DNA of 64,000 nt, from the NCBI GenBank assembly GCA_029261875.1, contig JAJDAL010000006.1:56765-120764 (forward strand). Reading direction: 5' to 3'. Each line of letters begins with the position of its first letter. Position 1 is the stretch's first letter. Made by a program: the position numbers and the translations under genes. This DNA is from Deltaproteobacteria bacterium. GTDB taxonomy: Bacteria > Myxococcota_A > UBA9160 > JAJDAL01. The notes beneath the pieces are model-generated. The model saw only the letters and a list, made by a program, of their open reading frames with translations. It was not told the origin of the DNA and did not search any database. This document shows, one piece after another, positions 58,111 through 64,000 of this stretch.

Positions 58111-58821
58111 TCAGGCCGGAGCGACTTGCGGGGGACCAGCTCGGTCCCGGAGCACCGAATCCACGACTTCGCGATCCTCGGGACGGATCGGGATCCTCGA
58201 CTCGCTGAATCCGGGAAGCCCGCGCCGGACGACGATGGCGAGCACCGGGCCGTCGGCCGAAAGCCAGCGCCAGGATTGGATCTGCTCCCAGCGAAGTCCA
58301 AATACGTTCTGAACGATCCCGCCCTCCGTCAAGGCGATGCGGTTGCGCGCGAAGGAGATGAAGTAGACGCCGGCCAGAACGAAGAACACGGCTTCGGTGC
58401 GGTCGAGCGCATCGCCCCAGCGCGCGGACTCGTAGGCCTTCATGAGACCCATCCCGAGCCAGAACAATCCGAATACCGCGACATGCCGGGTGGGTGCGGC
58501 GGTCAGCCGGTGCAGCGCGTCCCCCATACGGCGGGCGCGCAGGACCTGAAAAACCATCCAAATCACGCTCCCCGTGAGGGCAAGCAGATAGAGGGTGTTG
58601 GCGAGACCGGGCCAGGCCCAGAGCAACGCGGAAAACGGAGCCACGATGGCGACCAATGTGCCGATCCGCAGCGCCACGTCACGGGCGGGGGGCAGGCCGA
58701 CCTCGCGCTCGGCCTGGCGCCGGACGTAGACCACCATCATCACCGAGAGGACGGCGATCAGCCCCAACGGGACCAAGACCATCAACCAAAAACGCGCCTC
58801 CATGTGTAGCCTTTTCGACAC
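58111..58821 (-). CDS. Membrane protein of unknown function
   Basis: Multiple TM segments; C-terminal PH-like IALTEGGIVQNVFGLRWEQIQSWRW. Confidence 0.65.
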   Translation of the reverse strand: MSKRLHMEARFWLMVLVPLGLIAVLSVMMVVYVRRQAEREVGLPPARDVALRIGTLVAIVAPFSALLWAWPGLANTLYLLALTGSVIWMVFQVLRARRMGDALHRLTAAPTRHVAVFGLFWLGMGLMKAYESARWGDALDRTEAVFFVLAGVYFISFARNRIALTEGGIVQNVFGLRWEQIQSWRWLSADGPVLAIVVRRGLPGFSESRIPIRPEDREVVDSVLRDRAGPPQVAPA

Positions 58822-58880
58822 ATTCCAGGGAGGACTTTAGGGCCCGGAGCCCTGTGGGCTTCGATCGCCGAAGGAACCGT

Positions 58881-58911
58881 TTGACTTCAAGTTCACTTGA
58901 AGTCGTATGCT
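58881..58911 (+). promoter_or_regulatory. MerR-family-type promoter/operator
   Basis: TTGACT-19 bp-TATGCT with perfect dyad GACTTCAAGT-TC-ACTTGAAGTC at 58883-58904. Confidence 0.8.
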
Positions 58912-58941
58912 GGGTGAAATCGTTTTTCCACTGGAGGTCCC

Positions 58942-59307
58942 ATGCCGGATATTTCCGAGGTCTGCACGCTGTCGAAGCCCGAACTCGAGGATCGCAGCGC
59001 CGCGATTCGAAGCGAGATTTTGCCCCTAGCGGTACGCGGCGATGCGAGCAGCAGCGGATTCGTGATCGAGTTCGACCACAGCGAGTCCTTGCAGGCCAAA
59101 CTCGAAAATTGGGTCGCCCTCGAACGCGAATGCTGCGGAAGTGTCGCTTGGAAATTGAGCAGCGATCCGCTGGCCAGGAGTCTCCGCCTCGAAGTCGCGG
59201 GTTTGACTCCGCCCGATGCCCTCGCGGAAACCCTGCGCGCGTTGCCGGCCGCCACCCAACCCCTGGCATCTCCGAACGGGTCCGATGCCTGCTGTGGCGG
59301 AACGTAG
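58942..59307 (+). CDS. Small Cys-Cys protein, possible metal-response (mer-associated-like) protein
   Basis: 121 aa; LENWVALERECCGSVAWKL, C-terminal DACCGGT; directly downstream of MerR-type promoter. Confidence 0.7.
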   Translation: MPDISEVCTLSKPELEDRSAAIRSEILPLAVRGDASSSGFVIEFDHSESLQAKLENWVALERECCGSVAWKLSSDPLARSLRLEVAGLTPPDALAETLRALPAATQPLASPNGSDACCGGT

Positions 59308-59319
59308 ACGGGAAACCGC

Positions 59320-60846
59320 TTAAGGGGCTTGCGCGGCGACATCCGCCGCCGCCGCCAAAGCGGCCTTGCCCGCCGGCGTATCGACACCATAGAAATGGGC
59401 CGCCCATTCCATCAAGCGCGCGCTGCGCTGGCGCTGCCCATCGCGGGCGAGCAGAAACGCGACGAAACGCGCGACGTCCCCCATGTGGGGATCGATGGCG
59501 CTGGCCTCGCGCATTCGGCGCCGGGCCACATCCGGAGCGACACTGAGATCCAATGCGCCGAGCCTTCGAAACTCGAGATTCACTTCGAGGAGCTGCAAAT
59601 AGGAACGCGTGGTGGCCCCGACATCGATTGTCGGAAAGATGTTCTCTTCGAGCCCCCCCGCAGAAAATCGTCGCTGCCGAAGCTCTCGCGCGATGCGCAT
59701 ATTCAACCCGTCGAGACTGCTGCGATCGCCGCTGGGGTTCATGAGGGAGCCGACTTCGTCTACCACGTGGACCGCGCCGAACAGATGCAAGGTCTCGTGG
59801 GCCAGAACACGCCGGTCCGCAGCGGGATTCTCGAGCCGGAGCGCGATGCGGCGTCCGAGAAAATCCGCTTGGCCGCGCCGGTACGATCCCGCCCGCGCGT
59901 TCGGTGGTCGCGCCGAGAAGATCGCGTACAAGCCGGAGGCCTCGGACGCGCTTTCGAAATCGCGGAAGCGTTCCGCCAGGGGTTGGAAACTTCCGTCGGC
60001 CTCGACGTCGAAGGTTTCGATCGCCGCTGGAACCAGAGCGATTCCCAAGACCGGGTCGAGGGTGTTGGAAACACTTTGCCAGAGTAGACGCAAGCGGAAG
60101 CGCCAGCCGGGATCCGCACGCACGCTCGCATCCGCGTAGGAGAATGCCGGAACGATCTGGCGCCGCGACCAACCCGCATCGAGCTTCTGGAGCAAGGTGA
60201 CGGTGCGCTTCAGTCCCTGTGGATCGAGGTCCGACAACCAGAGTGCGCGCTCGAGTTTCGCTACCGCGCCGCTGCGATCGCCCATTTCGAGGAGCGCACC
60301 GGCGGCGCCGATCAACGCGTGGCCGTCGTAGGGACGCGCCTCGGCGGCCATCAGCGCGTTGCTTCCTCCCGAGTCTCGAACCGGAACGTCGCGCGTCAAC
60401 TCCCACAAGGCCGCGTGGGCCGGCGCCAACTCCGGATCGATGGCGAGCGCGGACTCGAGCAATCCCCGGGCAAGCGCCGAATGGCCGCGGCGACTCTCGA
60501 TCCCCGCCAAGCTCGTATAGGCGGGCGCCGCACCCGGGTCCGCGTCGAGGATTTCGCGCAGCCAGGGTTCCGCGGCTGCATCGTTCCCCTGTTTCAACGC
60601 GAGGCGCGCCATCCCCATGCGCGCCTCGGTCGAGCCCGCGTCGATCGCCAAAGCGCGTTGATATTTCGTTCGCGCACCCGCGAGTTCCCCGCGCTCCAGG
60701 GCCTGGTCACCCAAGCGCACCAGGGAGGACACCAAGGCGGGCGCGCGCGGCCCCGGGTCCGGCCATTCCGGCGCGGAACGGCAGCCCAGGGCGAGCGCCG
60801 CCAGAAGCAGACAGAGGGGGAGGGACGCGGTACCCGCGCGCCTCAA
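59320..60846 (-). CDS. TPR lipoprotein with metzincin-like metalloprotease motif
   Basis: LLLAALALGC lipobox; TPR repeats; HETLHLFGAVH (HExxHxxGxxH) then SLMNP. Confidence 0.75.
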   Translation of the reverse strand: MRRAGTASLPLCLLLAALALGCRSAPEWPDPGPRAPALVSSLVRLGDQALERGELAGARTKYQRALAIDAGSTEARMGMARLALKQGNDAAAEPWLREILDADPGAAPAYTSLAGIESRRGHSALARGLLESALAIDPELAPAHAALWELTRDVPVRDSGGSNALMAAEARPYDGHALIGAAGALLEMGDRSGAVAKLERALWLSDLDPQGLKRTVTLLQKLDAGWSRRQIVPAFSYADASVRADPGWRFRLRLLWQSVSNTLDPVLGIALVPAAIETFDVEADGSFQPLAERFRDFESASEASGLYAIFSARPPNARAGSYRRGQADFLGRRIALRLENPAADRRVLAHETLHLFGAVHVVDEVGSLMNPSGDRSSLDGLNMRIARELRQRRFSAGGLEENIFPTIDVGATTRSYLQLLEVNLEFRRLGALDLSVAPDVARRRMREASAIDPHMGDVARFVAFLLARDGQRQRSARLMEWAAHFYGVDTPAGKAALAAAADVAAQAP

Positions 60847-63641
60847 TCGAGCCCGGAGAAGGCGACCGCCAGCAACTTGGCTTGGCGTTCCTTGTGAACC
60901 CGTTGGGAACCGCCAGCGGGGCTCGCGCTCTCGGTGCGCCCCGCGTAACCGATCTTTTGATTGGGACGCAAGACGTCGGTCAAGCGCTCACGGACGAAGG
61001 TCCAACACCCCATGTTGGCCGGTTCTTCTTGCACCCACATGACCGTGTCGGCGTTTTCGTAGCGGGGAACGATCTCCGCGAGTTCCACTCCCGGCCACGG
61101 ATAGATCTGTTCGACGCGGATGACCGCGACGTCGGCGGCGCCTTCCGGCCGTTTCTTCTGAGCTTCCCGAATGTCGTAGAAGACCTTGCCCGAACACAAG
61201 AGCACGCGGCTCACCCGGTCGGGCCTTTCCGAAACTCGATCGTCGTCGATCACCCGCTGAAAATTCTTGGCTGTGAAATCGGCCACGTGCGATGTCGCCT
61301 CGGGCAGCCGCAACAGACTCTTGGGCGTAAAGATGATCAGGGGCGAGCGGTAGGCCCCCTTCATTTGACGGCGCAACACGTGGAAATACTGCGCGGGCGT
61401 CGTGCAATTGACCGCTTGAATGTTGTCCTCTGCGCACAGTTGCAGGAAACGTTCGATGCGCGCGGAGGAGTGTTCGGGCCCTTGCCCTTCGTAACCGTGG
61501 GGAAGCAACATGACGAGGCCACTCATGCGTTGCCATTTCACGTGGGCGGAGCTGATGAACTGATCGATGATCACCTGGGCGCCGTTGGCGAAATCGCCGA
61601 ATTGCGCCTCCCAGATCGTCAGCGTACTGGGATCCGCCAGGCTGTAGCCGTATTCGAAGCCGAGCACCGCGGCTTCGGACAACGGGCTGTCGTACACCTC
61701 GAAGCGAGCCTGGGTCGACGAGAGATGGGCCAGGGGCGCGTACTCTTCGCCCGTGCGCTGATCGACCAGGGATGCGTGACGTTGGCTGAAGGTACCGCGC
61801 GCCGAATCCTGTCCCGACAGACGAACGTTGCTTCCCTCCATCAGCAGCGTTCCGAACGCCAGCGCTTCTCCCGTGGACCAATCGATGGGACTGTCTTCAG
61901 CCACCACCTTGCAGCGACGATCCAGCAGGCCCTGAAGTTTCTTGTGGACTTCGAATTCAGCGGGCACCCGTCCCACACCTTCGGCGACCTGGGCCAGTCT
62001 CTCGACCGTCACCGCGGTTACCGGCGGTGCTTCGGGCCGGGTGCGCGAGAAACCGCTCCAGGGACCGCGCGGGTCGTAGGGTTCGTCGGGCTCGGGAGCC
62101 CGGGTCTTGATGGCCGCCAACGCGTGGGTGAGCTGCTGATTCAGGTCTTCCTCGATCCGCCGCGCATCCTCCTGGGTGAGAATGCCGATCTCCATCAACT
62201 TCTCGGTGTATTGCTGCCGAACCGGCGTAACCGCTTCGATCTGCTTGTAGAGCAGCGGCTGGGTGAAACGCGGCTCGTCGCCTTCGTTGTGACCGTGGCG
62301 GCGAAAACAGATCAATTCGATCACGACGCACTCGGCGAACCGGTGTCGATAGGCCAAAGCGAGCTTCACGCAATGGGCGACGGCTTCGGGGTCGTCACCG
62401 TTCACGTGAAGGATGGGAATCTGAATCATCTTCGCCACGTCCGTGGCGTACAGGGTGGAGCGCGCTTCCGCCGCCGTGGTGGTGAATCCAATCTGGTTGT
62501 TCACCACGATGTGGATCGAGCCCCCGGTCGAGTACCCGGCGAGGCGAGCCAGGTTCAGGGTTTCCGCCACGATGCCCTGACCTGAAAACGCGGCTTCGCC
62601 GTGGATCTGAACCGGCAGAATCGCGTGTCCGCGCTCGTCTCCCGCCCTCAATTGCTTGGCTCGAACGCGCCCTTCCACCACCGGATCGACGGCTTCGAGG
62701 TGGGACGGATTCGACGTCAGGGAAAGATGGACGCGCTCTCCGGATTGGGTGTCGCGGTCCGACGAATACCCCTTGTGGTACTTCACATCTCCGGAGCCGA
62801 AGGGGGCATCCAACAGCGGCGCATCTTCGAACTCGGAGAAGATCGATTCGAGCGACTTGCCCAGGATGTTCGAGAGAACGTTGAGTCGTCCTCGATGCGC
62901 CATACCCAACACGATTTCTCGCGCGCCGTGGGCCGGCGATTCTTCGACGATCGCATCGAGGAGCGGGATCAGAGACTCGGCTCCCTCGAGCGAGAAACGC
63001 TTCTGTCCCAGGAACTTCGTGTGGAGAAACTTTTCGAAGAGCGACGCGGCGGAGAGCCGTTCGAGAATCCGCAAACGCTCGTTGGCGCTAAGCGCCGGCG
63101 TATTGGAGTTTTCCTCCATGCGCTGCTGGAGCCACGCCTTGCGACCCGGATCCTGGATATGGGTGAACTCGACACCCACCTTCCGGCAATAGGTGGCGCG
63201 CAAACGATCCAAGATCTGGCGCAGGGTCTGAAGCGGTCCGCCCGGCAGATCCCCGGCGATGTATTGGGTGTCGAGGTCTTCTTCGCCAAACCCGTAGTGA
63301 GCAGGATCGAGCTCCGGGAAATAGATGTTCGGATTAGATAGGGGGTTCGTATCCGCGATGCGGTGACCGCGGGCACGATAGGAATGAATCAGCCGCAGAA
63401 CCTTGGCGTTCTTCTCGGCCACGCGCGAGTCGAGTGCCTGCTGGCGGCCCGCATCGTCCGCACCGGTGGATGTGGCGGCAACCTTGGCGGGGGTTTTCGT
63501 TTGCGGCGCACCGGGATCGAACAGATCGGCCCAGCTGGGATGAACCGAGGAAGGATCGACGTCGTAACGCTGACGGATTTCTTCCACGAGGGCCGCGTTG
63601 ACCCCAAAACGCGCAAGATCTTGCTTGCCCTCGCGACTCAT
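60843..63641 (-). CDS. sucA: 2-oxoglutarate dehydrogenase E1 component
   Basis: GMAHRGRLNVLSNILGKSLESIFSEFE; HINVNGDDPEAV-type ILHVNGDDPEAVAHCVKLALAYR; LLPHGYEGQGPEHSSARIERFLQL. Confidence 0.97.
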   Translation of the reverse strand: MSREGKQDLARFGVNAALVEEIRQRYDVDPSSVHPSWADLFDPGAPQTKTPAKVAATSTGADDAGRQQALDSRVAEKNAKVLRLIHSYRARGHRIADTNPLSNPNIYFPELDPAHYGFGEEDLDTQYIAGDLPGGPLQTLRQILDRLRATYCRKVGVEFTHIQDPGRKAWLQQRMEENSNTPALSANERLRILERLSAASLFEKFLHTKFLGQKRFSLEGAESLIPLLDAIVEESPAHGAREIVLGMAHRGRLNVLSNILGKSLESIFSEFEDAPLLDAPFGSGDVKYHKGYSSDRDTQSGERVHLSLTSNPSHLEAVDPVVEGRVRAKQLRAGDERGHAILPVQIHGEAAFSGQGIVAETLNLARLAGYSTGGSIHIVVNNQIGFTTTAAEARSTLYATDVAKMIQIPILHVNGDDPEAVAHCVKLALAYRHRFAECVVIELICFRRHGHNEGDEPRFTQPLLYKQIEAVTPVRQQYTEKLMEIGILTQEDARRIEEDLNQQLTHALAAIKTRAPEPDEPYDPRGPWSGFSRTRPEAPPVTAVTVERLAQVAEGVGRVPAEFEVHKKLQGLLDRRCKVVAEDSPIDWSTGEALAFGTLLMEGSNVRLSGQDSARGTFSQRHASLVDQRTGEEYAPLAHLSSTQARFEVYDSPLSEAAVLGFEYGYSLADPSTLTIWEAQFGDFANGAQVIIDQFISSAHVKWQRMSGLVMLLPHGYEGQGPEHSSARIERFLQLCAEDNIQAVNCTTPAQYFHVLRRQMKGAYRSPLIIFTPKSLLRLPEATSHVADFTAKNFQRVIDDDRVSERPDRVSRVLLCSGKVFYDIREAQKKRPEGAADVAVIRVEQIYPWPGVELAEIVPRYENADTVMWVQEEPANMGCWTFVRERLTDVLRPNQKIGYAGRTESASPAGGSQRVHKERQAKLLAVAFSGLD

Positions 63642-63738
63642 TGGAATGCGCCCTCACGCCGCGTCCCGCGAACGGCGCGGGGTAATATACCCATCGGCCT
63701 GCCTGCGCGGGACTTGAAGTTGCTCCGGCCCTTTCGGG

Positions 63739-64000
63739 CTACTCCGGTACTGCCATACCTTTTTGCACCGCCGGTCGCTCGGCGATGCGCTCCATCCACG
63801 CGACGACGCGGGGCAGTTCCATCAGCATCGGGGCCTTGAGGCCAAACACCGGGTGGAGCCAGGGGTAATGCATAATGTCGCCGATCGAATACTCGCCGGC
63901 CAGATAGGCGCGACCGTCCGACAGAATTCGGTCGATCACCTTGAGAAGCCGCTGACACTCGTCGCCAAAGATTTGAATCATCTCCGTGTTGCGTTCCCCT
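63739..64000 (-). CDS. Glutathione S-transferase C-terminal part, truncated by window edge
   Basis: Open to right edge (GERNTEMIQIFGDE...AYLAGEYSIGDIMHYPWL). Confidence 0.75.
   Translation of the reverse strand, partial: GERNTEMIQIFGDECQRLLKVIDRILSDGRAYLAGEYSIGDIMHYPWLHPVFGLKAPMLMELPRVVAWMERIAERPAVQKGMAVPE

Noticed and set aside
60219-62585. 788-aa plus-strand ORF
   Set aside because: Antisense to sucA and the TPR lipoprotein; shadow ORF

Overview
GC-rich, gene-dense bacterial chromosomal window. About 57 protein-coding genes are supported; I saw no convincing rRNA, tRNA, CRISPR array or IS element. Lineage is not determinable here, though content suggests a Deltaproteobacteria/Myxococcota-like organism. 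Main regions: (i) three overlapping tandem secreted beta-helix paralogs (1-3.2 kb); (ii) a lipid/sterol-type acyl-CoA catabolic region (5.7-20.6 kb) with adjacent acyl-CoA dehydrogenases, a FadD19-like ligase, a KshB-like reductase, thiolases with DUF35 partners, and two intergenic 14-mers matching the published KstR consensus TNNAACNNGTTNNA; (iii) within it, a 1285-aa four-domain ORF: FGGY kinase, 2-hydroxyacid dehydrogenase, SCP2 and class II aldolase; (iv) an ECF sigma factor overlapping a Ser/Thr kinase-TPM fusion; (v) an EgtD-EgtB fusion (ergothioneine type); (vi) a MOSC domain fused to an ICMT/PEMT-like membrane methyltransferase; (vii) a textbook MerR-type promoter (19-bp spacer, perfect dyad) with no MerR gene in view, upstream of a Cys-Cys protein; (viii) sucA overlapping a TPR-metzincin lipoprotein. 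The best candidates for undescribed biology are the four-domain fusion in its sterol-like context, the kinase-TPM system, and the MerR-promoter gene. All family calls come from reading motifs by eye; no database search was run.
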